This document shows, piece by piece, positions 41,875 to 50,564 of a stretch of 64,000 nucleotides of DNA. The stretch lies in the NCBI GenBank assembly GCA_035553375.1, contig DATNCY010000332.1:1-64000 (forward strand). Reading direction: 5' to 3'. The stretch's first letter is position 1. Each line of letters opens with the position of its first letter. A program made the translations under genes and the position numbers. The notes under the pieces are model-generated. The model saw nothing but the letters and a program-made list of their open reading frames with translations. It searched no databases and was not told the DNA's origin. Source of the DNA: JAJPHU01 sp035553375. GTDB lineage: Bacteria; Planctomycetota; Planctomycetia; Gemmatales; Gemmataceae.

Positions 41875-42375
41875 ATGGCCCCCGCTACGTTTGAAACCGA
41901 CCTCGCGGTGGGGTTTACCGGGACGCTGAACGAAATCCTCGAAAAGATGGAAGTCCTATCCACAAAGGACGTTCATACCGCCATCCTCGTCTGTAACTTC
42001 ATTCATAATCTGTTCAAGGACGCGCGTAGGGGAATCGAGAACGGTTTACGGCAAGGCGTCGAGGCGAGGTCATTCGCCACCACGTATGAGCGAGCGGTTG
42101 CGGAATTGGATAGAGTTCGCGGAGCCGTGGCGCGCGTCTTGGAGAAGGCACGAACGAGCCACCTACCGACATTAGGCGAAGAGTTCATCTCCAGTTATGA
42201 AGACCTCACTGCCGACCTCGACAGACTTCGGCAATTTCTGGCAGAAGCCGTTATTAAGGCAAAGGCTCCTCCCCGGCCCATTGACTGGGATCGGGTTCGG
42301 GAAGCCGATGCCGCCTACGCCCGTGGCGAAACAATGCCATTCCTGAAATCGTCGCCATCGCGTAACATCGACTGA
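41875..42375 (+). CDS. Antitoxin-like helical protein
   Basis: A 166-residue, mostly helical cytoplasmic protein with AGGTAGGTGAG upstream of its ATG. It contains long amphipathic helices (ATTYERAVAELDRVRGAVAR and EDLTADLDRLRQFLAEAVIK) and ends with a polar tail, DWDRVREADAAYARGETMPF, of the kind that wraps a toxin in type II antitoxins. It is followed after 13 bp by a RelE/ParE-sized protein. No DNA-binding motif is obvious. The antitoxin role is inferred from the two-gene layout only. Confidence 0.6.
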   Translation: MAPATFETDLAVGFTGTLNEILEKMEVLSTKDVHTAILVCNFIHNLFKDARRGIENGLRQGVEARSFATTYERAVAELDRVRGAVARVLEKARTSHLPTLGEEFISSYEDLTADLDRLRQFLAEAVIKAKAPPRPIDWDRVREADAAYARGETMPFLKSSPSRNID

Positions 42376-42388
42376 CGGAGGATGCGCG

Positions 42389-42691
42389 ATGGCCTACTCG
42401 GTACACATCTCCGACCGTGAGCGGGCCTACTTGGAATCCCTTCCTCTTTCTGCCGAGGCTAAACAGAACGTGGAGGATTTCATCGTCTACGCCATCGCGA
42501 GGGTAGACGATGCTTTCCGCAACGATCCCGCCAACCGCCCCAAGTCCGACGCCCCCTATTTTCAGGTGGAGTTCTTTCTGCTCGACGCGCTGGACGGCTA
42601 CCGTTATCACAAGCTTACTTTTGTCGTCAACGATGAACATGCCGCCGTGAGCGTACTCAGCCTCGCCTTCGTGGACCATCAGGCACTGTAG
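42389..42691 (+). CDS. RelE/ParE-like small protein, putative toxin
   Basis: A 100-residue protein with a GGAGG ribosome site. The start YSVHISDRERAYLESLPLSA then helix EAKQNVEDFIVYAIARVDDAF and a final beta sheet (YRYHKLTFVVNDEHAAVSVL) follow the RelE/ParE layout of two helices and a four-strand sheet. Typical catalytic residues of RelE (Arg61, Arg81, Tyr87) cannot be aligned with certainty. Paired with the preceding gene it forms a candidate toxin-antitoxin unit; similar pairs occur repeatedly in Gemmata relatives. Confidence 0.6.
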   Translation: MAYSVHISDRERAYLESLPLSAEAKQNVEDFIVYAIARVDDAFRNDPANRPKSDAPYFQVEFFLLDALDGYRYHKLTFVVNDEHAAVSVLSLAFVDHQAL

Positions 42692-42789
42692 CCTTTCAGA
42701 GCAGCAACGTGGTCGGTCCCACTATCCCCAGCTGCCAAGCCGGCACTGCGGGCTGGTAAGAGCCGCTCTCCTGCTTTACACTGTTCGCC

Positions 42790-44271
42790 ATGAAACCATC
42801 TTCTCCTCTGACATCGTCGGGCCTGGTGCGTGCGCTCGGTCCCTTGATGGCAACCGCCGTCGTCGTCGGCACCGTCATCGGTTCGGGCGTCTTCAAGAAA
42901 CCGCAAACGGTGGCCGAACACGTTCCCCATTTCGGAATGGCCGCGCTGCTCTGGGTCGTGGGCGGCTTGCTCGTTTTGCTGGGCGCGCTCGCTTACGCCG
43001 AGGTTGCGGTGCTGTTGCCGCGCGCCGGTGGCAACTACGTTTTTCTGCGTGAAGCGTATGGTCGGCTGGCTGGCTTCCTCTGGGGCTGGGTGGATTTCTG
43101 CATCATCCGTTCCGCCTCGCTTGCGGCCCTGGCCACCATCTTCACCGAGTCGCTGCACGACATCCTCCGCAATGAGGCGTTTCAGCAAGCGGTCGGCCTG
43201 CCTCCCGGCACGCATCTCGATTTCTGGTGGCAACGCATCCTGACGGTGTCGGTGCTGCTCTTGCTCGCCTGGGTGAATATCCTCGGTGTGCGTTGGGGCG
43301 GTCTGGTACAGCTTTTGATTACCGCGATCAAGATCGGCTCGCTGGCAGCCATCGCGGTTTTGCCCTTCCTTGTCCTCGCCGCCTGGATTTCGGCGCCGAT
43401 GATGCCGGACTTCGCCCATCTGCGTCCCGTCTGGCCGGAGGATTGGCGACAAATCTCTATTGGTGGTCTGGGCACGGCGTATCTGGGCGTGCTGTGGGCG
43501 TATCACGGCTGGCAGAACATCACGCCCGTGGCGGAGGAAGTGCGCCGCCCGCAGCGCAACCTGCCGCTGGCGCTGCTGGGCGGCGTGGCCATCGTCATCA
43601 CCCTCTACCTGGCCGTCAACCTGGCCTATTACTTGGTCATCCCGCGTTTGGAGATGGCCGAGTTGAAACAAACGACGGTGGCGACCGCGTTCAGTCTGCG
43701 TCTGCTGGGTCCGTTGGGTGCGGCGGCGGCCTCGGCTGCGGTGATGTGTTCGGTCTTCGGCGCGCTCAACGGCAATCTCCTGGTCGGTCCGCGTCTCTTG
43801 TTCGCGATGGGCGAGGATGGCCTAGCCCCGCGCGCCCTCGGCGTCGTTCACGCGCGCTATCACACACCAGCGCTGGCCATTGTCGTGTTGGCCGCGTGGT
43901 CGTCGCTCCAAATCGTGACGGTGGCGTTCTTGACGTGGATCGGCAAATTGGACGAGAGCAAATCGCATTTCGATCGTCTGACCGACTTCGCCATGTTCGG
44001 CGCGGTCATCTTCGAGACGCTAGCGGTGGTATCGATCTTCGTCTTCCGTCGCCGCTATCCGCACGTCGAGCGGCCGTATCGTTGTCCTGGCTATCCGCTG
44101 GTGCCGGCGCTATATGTGATCGTGCCGGCGTTCGTGCTGGTGAATATGTTCGTGTATCAACGGGAGGAGGCGCTAGCCGCCGTCGGCTTCATCGCGCTGG
44201 GAGCGACGGTGTATGGCGTGCTAGGGTTGGGACGTACAAGGTCTGACGCTTCCGGCGCAATAAACGAGTGA
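42790..44271 (+). CDS. APC-family amino acid permease
   Basis: A 493-residue permease with about twelve helices. TM1 holds the APC signature AVVVGTVIGSGVFKKPQTVA; TM2-3 ALLWVVGGLLVLLGALAYAE. The loop between TM6 and 7 reads AYHGWQNITPVAEEVRRPQR, typical of the LAT/amino-acid transporter branch. It exchanges or imports amino acids across the inner membrane; the substrate is not evident. No metabolic gene is linked. The ATG at 42790 opens the family-length N-terminus. Confidence 0.88.
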   Translation: MKPSSPLTSSGLVRALGPLMATAVVVGTVIGSGVFKKPQTVAEHVPHFGMAALLWVVGGLLVLLGALAYAEVAVLLPRAGGNYVFLREAYGRLAGFLWGWVDFCIIRSASLAALATIFTESLHDILRNEAFQQAVGLPPGTHLDFWWQRILTVSVLLLLAWVNILGVRWGGLVQLLITAIKIGSLAAIAVLPFLVLAAWISAPMMPDFAHLRPVWPEDWRQISIGGLGTAYLGVLWAYHGWQNITPVAEEVRRPQRNLPLALLGGVAIVITLYLAVNLAYYLVIPRLEMAELKQTTVATAFSLRLLGPLGAAAASAAVMCSVFGALNGNLLVGPRLLFAMGEDGLAPRALGVVHARYHTPALAIVVLAAWSSLQIVTVAFLTWIGKLDESKSHFDRLTDFAMFGAVIFETLAVVSIFVFRRRYPHVERPYRCPGYPLVPALYVIVPAFVLVNMFVYQREEALAAVGFIALGATVYGVLGLGRTRSDASGAINE

Positions 44272-44419
44272 ACAAGCGGGAAGCAAAGGAACAATACTTC
44301 AATGATGGACCTTGGTCTATCCATCAAGGATTTCGCCCTGGCTGGGAATGACAGCATAGCGGAGCGTATACCACAGCAGGGCTGGAGGACTGGCGAATCC
44401 ATCAGCCGCGCGACCAGGA

Positions 44420-44620
44420 TTACTCGTCAGCGTCAACCCATCTGGTTCCATCCCAGCGCGTGAAGGATACCGCGACGACGTCCTCCCGTGTTCGCACCTG
44501 TCTGATGAAGATGCAGGCTCGCTCATGGGCTCCCGCGCTGAAGAAGGACCGGCGGAACAGCCCTTTGTCCGTCCGCACGAGGACGGAATACAGGCCCCAT
44601 TCCTGGCTCGTGTCCGGCAT
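44420..44620 (-). CDS. Small conserved protein, second gene of a tiny operon
   Basis: A 66-residue protein whose ATG (44620) follows GGGGAG at good spacing. It reads MPDTSQEWGLYSVLVRTDKG with later strands FFSAGAHERACIFIRQV and DVVAVSFTRWDGTRW, a small beta-rich fold. It starts 12 bp after the stop of the upstream small gene. No family is recognised. The ribosome site, spacing and protein-like sequence support a real gene. Confidence 0.6.
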   Translation of the reverse strand: MPDTSQEWGLYSVLVRTDKGLFRRSFFSAGAHERACIFIRQVRTREDVVAVSFTRWDGTRWVDADE

Positions 44621-44632
44621 CGGTCTCTCCCC

Positions 44633-44865
44633 TCACAAGTCGCCACCGGCCTGAAGGCGTGTGAGGATGTCGTCGCCGTTTTCGTAGTTGCCGCGTTCAA
44701 AATCGCGGGTGGACTGTTCCAGGTACTTCTCATCCAGTTGGCCGCGCGGTGTTCGCAACCAACTGAGCAGACGACTCGCGGCCTGCCGGATAGCCTCCAC
44801 TTGGCCGACCACGAGGTCGATTCGGCGCTCTCCCGAATGACTTGCGACAGAATAGCCTCGGGCAT
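44633..44865 (-). pseudogene. Small helical gene broken by one-base deletion
   Basis: The ATG at 44865 (GAGG four bases upstream) opens MPEAILSQVIRESAE, then the frame becomes implausible. Shifted by one base near 44820, the other frame continues IDLVVGQVEAIRQAASRLLS through KYLEQSTRDFERGNYENGDD to a TGA at 44633, just 12 bp before the next gene. One A added to the AAT at that point would restore about 77 residues. So the gene has lost a base or the assembly has. Intact, it would be a small amphipathic helical protein. Confidence 0.6.
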
Positions 44866-44987
44866 CCGTCCGTCCTCTGAAGTCGTTTACTTGCGGAACA
44901 GCCGTTCATTTCTCCCCGTCATTCTCTCCCTCTGCTGCAAGTCGGTCAAGGGATAGCAGAAATGGCCTGGCGACGGACCACCACATG

Positions 44988-46184
44988 TTACTGAGCCCCC
45001 AGGTTGGCGATGCGGATATTGCGGAAGTTCAAGTCGGTGGTCGGATCGTGGCCTTGCAGACTGATCGCGCCTTTTTTCAATCGACAGCCATTGCGAGGGT
45101 TCTCGTTGTCCGGGCGATTGTCGATCCAATCCGCGACCTGAATACCGTTAACCCAGGTGGCGAAGTGCCGGCCGCGAGCGAAGATCGTCATGGTGAACCA
45201 TTCGCGGTCCTTTGCCACGGCGCGTCGCGCCGGCACACGTCGATAAATCGATCCCGTGCCGAAATCGGAGGACCAGTTCTCGACCTTCTTCTTGGTCAAA
45301 ACTTTATGCGTCTTGGGATCGTATTCCTCGACGGTATAAGTCTTCGGTTTTTTGGCGTGGCCATTGTGAATCTGGGCTTCGTAACCGTTCTGATATTCAC
45401 CGGGGATGCAGCGAAAAAAGACGCCGCTATTGAGATTGTCGCCGTTGGTCCTGCACTCCAATTGCAACACGAAATCGGCCCATTGTCCCGTCGTTTGCAA
45501 ATCGCCGTTTCCATTCTTGACGCTCAGCCAGCCTTCCTTGGTGATGCTGAATTTGGATTTTCGTCCGGGGAACTCTTTCCAGCCGGTCAGGTCTTTGCCG
45601 TTGAAGAGCGGCTTCGTGGCGAGGGGCTTCAATTTGACGTTTCGGAGGGCGACTTGAATGCCTTCCTTTATGTCGAACACGGGGCGGAGGTGTTCGCCGA
45701 CCGTCCCTCCCCACCATTTTTGCGACTCCTTCCCTTTGGAATAGAGCGAACCAGTATATTTTTTGTTGTTAAGCGTGAAATGAACGCTTTGCCATTCATC
45801 ATCCTTATCTGGAATGGGTAATCGCGTGCGCCCGTGAGTAAGTGAACTGAAGACGGATCCGAACAGGAGAGTGAAGGACTTCCAATCATTGCCCTTCACG
45901 ACACTGTAATCAAAGCGTAACTCAAAATTGTTTAGTTCTACTATTGGAAAAGCGAAAATCCTTTGGTGTCCATCCAGATGTCCACCCAACAAGAGCGAAC
46001 CCTTTCCCGCTTTGATATAGTCGCCCTTTTCATTCGCGCGCCAGCCGAAATTCGTCTCGCCGTCAAATAGCAAAATCCATCCTTCGGCGATCTCTTTTGG
46101 CGTCAACGTGTTGGGTTTGGCATCCTCAGCCCAGACAGGGACGGCCAGGGACAGCACGAACAAGGCAGCGAGCAAGTGACGCAT
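44988..46184 (-). CDS. Secreted DUF1080 (3-keto-disaccharide hydrolase) protein, two domains
   Basis: A 398-residue exported protein. Signal peptide 1-19 (HLLAALFVLSLAVPVWA-E). It holds two concanavalin-like DUF1080 domains: one starting GWILLFDGETNFGW and ending near residue 180, and one starting PLFNGKDLTGWKEF. The second has the family strands VLQLECRTNGDNLNSGVFFR, GYEAQIHNGH and FATWVNGIQVADW. DUF1080 members cleave 3-keto-glycosides made by oxidoreductases. It is the last gene of a minus-strand operon, nine bases after a DUF4432 epimerase. Confidence 0.85.
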   Translation of the reverse strand: MRHLLAALFVLSLAVPVWAEDAKPNTLTPKEIAEGWILLFDGETNFGWRANEKGDYIKAGKGSLLLGGHLDGHQRIFAFPIVELNNFELRFDYSVVKGNDWKSFTLLFGSVFSSLTHGRTRLPIPDKDDEWQSVHFTLNNKKYTGSLYSKGKESQKWWGGTVGEHLRPVFDIKEGIQVALRNVKLKPLATKPLFNGKDLTGWKEFPGRKSKFSITKEGWLSVKNGNGDLQTTGQWADFVLQLECRTNGDNLNSGVFFRCIPGEYQNGYEAQIHNGHAKKPKTYTVEEYDPKTHKVLTKKKVENWSSDFGTGSIYRRVPARRAVAKDREWFTMTIFARGRHFATWVNGIQVADWIDNRPDNENPRNGCRLKKGAISLQGHDPTTDLNFRNIRIANLGAQ

Positions 46185-46193
46185 GATGAAACC

Positions 46194-47390
46194 TCATGAC
46201 GGTGAAAACTTTGCTTGCGGTGTGCGATGGATGACAGCTCGGCCGTGCGCCTGCAAGGTGGCGACCTCGGCCATCAGCGCGGCGACGCTGGCGGCGTTGT
46301 CGGCGACCTCCAGAATCCAGCGGCACTCCCAACGGCCGCCTGGAGGCAGCACGGGCACGCGCCCCTGCTCGCGCTCGAAACTCTTGAAATTCGGATAATT
46401 CGTCGCCGGCTCCAAGCCGGTGACGTAGCCCTCTTCGATCGCGCCGGTGTTTTTCCACACGGTAAAACAAGGCAATTCCTGGCGATGGAAACGCAGTGCG
46501 ACGGCGCGATCAGCGGCAGCATTGACGAGCAGGACGAGCGTATGACCGCGCGCGTCGGCCAACAGATCGTAGAGATAAACCTGCTCGGTGAAGCCGACCA
46601 TCGGGCCGGCGTAGGTATCGTATGTGTCAATGCCTGCGGCGGCGCGCGGCGTCTGCGGCGCCATCTCGCGGATGGGGGCGTGGATGCGGCTGCCGGCTTC
46701 GAGGAAGGGCGCGCCGAAGTTACAATGATAGAGCATCTGCATCTCGGCGGGACGAGCGGCGCGATTGGTGACAATATCGTGAATCACCAGGCGATTCGAG
46801 CCGGGAATCGTCGTATACGTCGTGTTCAGACGCAATTGCGGACCAAATAAGGAGGATTCTTCGACTTCGCCGCTGACGCTCAGTTCAAAGGGTGGATCGA
46901 GACTGACGCGCACTTCGACGGCCTGGGCGGGCAGGTTGGCGATGCGTCCATGCAACGTGAGCGGCGTCCGCTGCGTGTGGCCGGCCGCGTCGGTATGGAC
47001 ATCTTCACCGGGCGGGCCATTGGAGGACAAACCGCAGCGACACAGCAACTCATCGAAACCGGCCAGCCAACCGATGCCGCCACGTTCGGCGGGGCGCACG
47101 TATTTTGGATGCACGGGACCGACGAGCGGGGCACGCCATCCCAGCGCGTTGCCGCGATAGTCGCCGCGCCATAACCCCATGCCGCGCGTCGGCAGGATGG
47201 AGAAGGCCAATGCACCGTTGTGAACCTCGATCAAATCCAGTCCGTCGCGCAGGCCGCCGCGCAGCGTGCGCTTGCGCAGCGACCAATCGTGCGGCGTCGG
47301 CAGGTGCAGCGTATCGTTGCCGGCCGCGAAACTATCGAGCCAGACATCACCATGCACATCGGTCAGCGTCCACGTTTTGAAGCGTTGCAT
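46194..47390 (-). CDS. DUF4432 aldose-1-epimerase-like protein
   Basis: A 398-residue cytoplasmic protein of the galactose-mutarotase superfamily. Key blocks are IEVHNGALAFSILPTRGMGLW, GGIGWLAGFDELLCRCGLSS, TLHGRIANLP, LVIHDIVTNRAARPAEMQML then YHCNFGAPFL, and TGLEPATNYPNFKSFEREQG. The His/Glu positions of the active site (HGR, YHCN, E in GLEPATN) are kept. It probably interconverts anomers of an imported or released sugar. Its start lies three bases after the preceding gene's stop. Confidence 0.85.
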   Translation of the reverse strand: MQRFKTWTLTDVHGDVWLDSFAAGNDTLHLPTPHDWSLRKRTLRGGLRDGLDLIEVHNGALAFSILPTRGMGLWRGDYRGNALGWRAPLVGPVHPKYVRPAERGGIGWLAGFDELLCRCGLSSNGPPGEDVHTDAAGHTQRTPLTLHGRIANLPAQAVEVRVSLDPPFELSVSGEVEESSLFGPQLRLNTTYTTIPGSNRLVIHDIVTNRAARPAEMQMLYHCNFGAPFLEAGSRIHAPIREMAPQTPRAAAGIDTYDTYAGPMVGFTEQVYLYDLLADARGHTLVLLVNAAADRAVALRFHRQELPCFTVWKNTGAIEEGYVTGLEPATNYPNFKSFEREQGRVPVLPPGGRWECRWILEVADNAASVAALMAEVATLQAHGRAVIHRTPQAKFSPS

Positions 47391-47393
47391 CGT

Positions 47394-48113
47394 TCACGAT
47401 CCCTTATCGGCATCCAATTTTTTCACAATGTGGAACGAGTCGAGAAAGCGGCGAGCGTCCTGCAAATGCTTGTCGTCCCGCGCGGTCAATACGTAGGCGC
47501 GATAGAGCCGCTTGTTCACGACAAACCAGCGATTCTGCATGCGTTGATCTTCGCGGTCGATCACCAATTCCCTGCCCGGCCAACCTTTATCGGACAGCTC
47601 TTTCTCGCTTATCCGTTCGGTGTCCTCCTTGTTGTTGGCGGCGAGAAACCAGTTCGTGCCGATCGTCTCCAGCAGCTTTTCAGGAGGCAACTTGGCATAC
47701 TCCCCTTCAATATCGGAGTGGCTCAGGAGATATTGAACCTGACCGTTTTCCTCGACGAGCAGCAATTGTTGCGTCGCGGGCTTGGCAACTTTTCCCAAAT
47801 CCGAGGGCGTTCCTTGCTCGATGGGTTCGCCCGGCATGTCCACGCGGCAAACGCCGTCCGACGTGATTGCCGTCCGCCATTGCACCGGCGGCGTTGGGGC
47901 CGGCGGCGAATCCAGGAAGAATAGGAGGATCGGAAGCATCATCAGAAGAGGGCCAGCGACGCGCAGCAAACGACGAACAGAGGCCATTCGCGCATCATGG
48001 ATGGGATCGACTCCCGGCTTCCTGCCGAGGCGACCGATTCCGTACAGGGTGGCGACAAGCCCCGCGATAAACATGATCGCGACATCGATTCCGCCCATGC
48101 TTCCCAGTAGCAT
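47394..48113 (-). CDS. Membrane-anchored protein, unknown function
   Basis: A 239-residue protein with two N-terminal membrane helices (AIMFIAGLVATLYGIG and LLRVAGPLLMMLPILLFFLD), followed by a 160-residue outer domain (AITSDGVCRVDMPGEPIEQG, ISEKELSDKGWPGRELVID, DARRFLDSFHIVK). The outer domain, with its VDMPGEP start and final RFLDSF helix, resembles planctomycete secreted domains of unknown role. The start at 48113 is behind AGGCAGG and 13 bp after the transporter's stop. It belongs to the transporter-epimerase-DUF1080 operon. Confidence 0.7.
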   Translation of the reverse strand: MLLGSMGGIDVAIMFIAGLVATLYGIGRLGRKPGVDPIHDARMASVRRLLRVAGPLLMMLPILLFFLDSPPAPTPPVQWRTAITSDGVCRVDMPGEPIEQGTPSDLGKVAKPATQQLLLVEENGQVQYLLSHSDIEGEYAKLPPEKLLETIGTNWFLAANNKEDTERISEKELSDKGWPGRELVIDREDQRMQNRWFVVNKRLYRAYVLTARDDKHLQDARRFLDSFHIVKKLDADKGS

Positions 48114-48126
48114 CGCACCTGCCTTT

Positions 48127-49656
48127 TCATGCGGGATTTTGATACTGATCGCGTTCGGCGATCTTTTCGGAAGGCGCGGCCGACGGCGCGAACTTATCGC
48201 CCGCACCGGCGGGAAGGGCGGCGCGCTCCTCGTTCATGCGATTGAACTGGCGCGCGATGACAAGGAAGGCGATGATGACGACGAGCAGGATGCCGGTCAA
48301 CAGTCCGAAATAGCGGCCGGGACCGAGTGGACCGTACAAGCGGGTGAGAAAGCTATTGAGAATGTTGCCGAAGAAAACCGTCAACAGAAAACAGCCGGTG
48401 ATAAATCCCTTCATCGCGGAGGGGGCCGCCGTGAAGGCCAGCTCCAGGCCGACGGGAGAGATGCACAGTTCCGCGAGGGTGACCAGAAGAAACGTGGCGA
48501 CCTGCCACCACAGTGAAACCTTGTGTTCCGGCGTGGCCAGGAAGCCGGCGATGGCCATGAGAGCCATGCCCGCCGCCGTCAAGAAGAAGCCAATCAACAT
48601 CTTATCGGTTGGCCGCATGTGCAACCCCATGCGGCCGAGCAACCGCCAGAGGCCAATCGAGACGACCGGCAATAGCGCGACGATGAACAACGGATTGAGC
48701 GCCTGAACCTGATCGGGATCGACGTGATAACCGAGCAGGTGCGGATCGAAATCGTTCTTGGCGAAGCGAATCCATGTCGTGGTGGATTGATCGAAGATCA
48801 TCCAGAAGAAGGTGATGACGAGGAACAAGGTAAAGAGCTTGCCCAGCACGGCCCATTGTTGCCGGCGTTCTTCGGGCGTCTTGTGGGTTCGGGTGATGAC
48901 TTCGCGGGCGTAATACGGTTTACCCAGGGCGAACATGAGCAAGGCGACGGCCATCAGTGCAGCCGGGAAAAGGAAGGCGGTCGCGTAACCATAATGGCTC
49001 CTCAACCACGGCACGACGAGCGACGAGGCGAAGGCGCCGATGTTGATGGCCATGTAAAACAGCGAGAAGGCATCACTGCGCAGCTGAGTCTGGCCAGGCC
49101 GATGCTGATCGTAGGTCAGTCCCATGAGCGTCGAAATGTTTGGCTTGATGACGCCGCTGCCCATCGCCAATAGCCCCAGCGATACGAACAAGAAATAGCG
49201 TGGCGCGATGCCGAGAACCTGCTGGCTATCGATGCTGAGGAGCAATTGGCCGATGATGTAAGGCAGCGAGAAGCCAACGATGGTCCAGTATTTCCCGAAG
49301 AAATTATCGGCCAGGTAGCCGCCGATCAGCGGCAGCAGATAGCAAGCGGCGATGAACAGCGAGACGATGGTACCGGCGTCCTCATCCCCAAAGCTCAACT
49401 CCTTGGCGACGTAGAGAAACAGAATGGCCCGCATGCCGTAGTAGCACGAACGCTCGGCCAATTCGCCCCAGAAGAAGAACCAGAAGCCGGCCGGATGACT
49501 GGCGAAGAAGCGGACGAAGAAGTTGGCCGGTGGATGGACGGCGGCGCTGTCGCCGTCCAACGGCGGCACGGGCCTGCCCAGAGGCGTATCGCTGATCCGC
49601 GGCGTGGTGGCGGGCTGCTGAGTAAGTCCTTCGTTCGTGTCGTGTCGATCGTCCAT
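48127..49656 (-). CDS. POT/PTR family proton-coupled oligopeptide transporter
   Basis: A 509-residue MFS transporter. The diagnostic ExxER motif is GELAERSCYYGMRAIL (E65, E68, R69), followed by IGGYLADNFFGKY (motif A) and GSGVIKPNISTLMG. TM10 holds the conserved SPVGLELAFTAAPS block. It imports di/tripeptides with protons, though POT members also take other compounds. The N-terminal 45 residues are disordered and Pro-rich. As first gene of a four-gene run with an epimerase and DUF1080, its substrate may be a sugar-linked or modified compound; that is inference. Confidence 0.9.
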   Translation of the reverse strand: MDDRHDTNEGLTQQPATTPRISDTPLGRPVPPLDGDSAAVHPPANFFVRFFASHPAGFWFFFWGELAERSCYYGMRAILFLYVAKELSFGDEDAGTIVSLFIAACYLLPLIGGYLADNFFGKYWTIVGFSLPYIIGQLLLSIDSQQVLGIAPRYFLFVSLGLLAMGSGVIKPNISTLMGLTYDQHRPGQTQLRSDAFSLFYMAINIGAFASSLVVPWLRSHYGYATAFLFPAALMAVALLMFALGKPYYAREVITRTHKTPEERRQQWAVLGKLFTLFLVITFFWMIFDQSTTTWIRFAKNDFDPHLLGYHVDPDQVQALNPLFIVALLPVVSIGLWRLLGRMGLHMRPTDKMLIGFFLTAAGMALMAIAGFLATPEHKVSLWWQVATFLLVTLAELCISPVGLELAFTAAPSAMKGFITGCFLLTVFFGNILNSFLTRLYGPLGPGRYFGLLTGILLVVIIAFLVIARQFNRMNEERAALPAGAGDKFAPSAAPSEKIAERDQYQNPA

Positions 49657-49796
49657 CGCGTATTCCTCAGGTTCGCGGAGACAGCGTTCGCCGTCCTTAC
49701 ATCCGAAAAAATAGGGGAAGGCACGATGATTGTAGCGAGCGCTGAGAAAGGGGGAAAGCAGAATAGCGACGAACGCGGCCGTTATGTCACCGTCAC

Positions 49797-50300
49797 TTAT
49801 GCTTTCGGCTCATCGCGGAGGTGACGCACGGCGGCGCGGACTTCGTCGGCGACGGCGAGCGCGGTCAGGATGGAGCAGACAGCGGAGGCCAGGCACAGGG
49901 TACAGTAATGACCGAAGATAAGCGGCTGACTGGCGGCCAGCAGAATGCCCGTGACACCGAGAGCGCCGGAAACCAGCCCCAGCGCCAGCACGATCCACGG
50001 CGCGGTTCGCCAGCGTGTCTCTCCACCGAGGCAATCGAGAATCACATCGAGCAAATACGCGAGCGCTCCGAGCGAGGCATCGGGCACCGGCAGATGGCGG
50101 GCAAGGGCCGATTCCTTGAGAATCATATGGCTGCCGTTGCCGAAGAACGGTTCCCAAACGGTCGAGACAACATCCACCTGATACAGGGTCAGGTAAGTAG
50201 CGATGGCGCAGCCCAATAGACTGAGACAAAGCGCGGGAAACCGCCTCGGCCATGTCGAGGGATTGTGAGTCCAACCGAGAGGAAAGCTTGTTTGCGCCAT
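49797..50300 (-). CDS. VKOR-domain membrane protein
   Basis: A 167-residue protein with four or five helices and the VKOR quinone-site motif CTLCLASA in the last helix. VKOR oxidises thiols and passes electrons to quinone, supporting disulfide formation. The first periplasmic loop (VDVVSTVWEPFFGNGSHMIL) lacks the usual Cys pair; the loop instead carries the FFGNGS and LPVPDASLGALAY motifs of a known bacterial subfamily. There is no fused thioredoxin domain. The ATG at 50300 has GGAG eight bases upstream. Its electron donor is uncertain. Confidence 0.8.
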   Translation of the reverse strand: MAQTSFPLGWTHNPSTWPRRFPALCLSLLGCAIATYLTLYQVDVVSTVWEPFFGNGSHMILKESALARHLPVPDASLGALAYLLDVILDCLGGETRWRTAPWIVLALGLVSGALGVTGILLAASQPLIFGHYCTLCLASAVCSILTALAVADEVRAAVRHLRDEPKA

Positions 50301-50414
50301 GGAACTTGCTCCACGATCCATTCCTCATGGCGCATTGCTTCGCGCCGGATGTGGAATGGATAGAGCAAAAGCGAGGCCAGAGATGCGGCCGTCGCCCCGT
50401 TCGGTGACGATTCT

Positions 50415-50558
50415 TCAATCGGGCAGCGAGGTGGACTCGCGCCGGCTGAATTGAAGGTCGGCGCCGGGTGGTCGTTCGCCGAGCATAAGGATGTTGCTTG
50501 TGCCGTCGGTGATGTCGGCCAGCCGAACATGCGAGCCGCGAAACAGGACGCCGTCGAG
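50415..50558 (-). pseudogene. Remnant of a DUF1559 protein
   Basis: A 47-codon fragment without start, reading LDGVLFRGSHVRLADITDGT then SNILMLGERPPGADLQFSRR and a TGA. The ITDGTSN..MLGERP block is the hallmark of DUF1559 (pseudopilin-like) proteins, which are among the largest families in planctomycetes. The preceding 250 residues, including the prepilin cleavage site, are absent. It begins six bases after the stop of the SAM hydrolase gene. It marks a deletion or an old recombination end. Confidence 0.75.
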
Positions 50559-50564
50559 AGGGCG

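Noticed and set aside
43227..44246. Plus-strand 339-residue frame inside the APC permease
   Set aside because: It is an out-of-phase shadow of a transporter with the full family signature.
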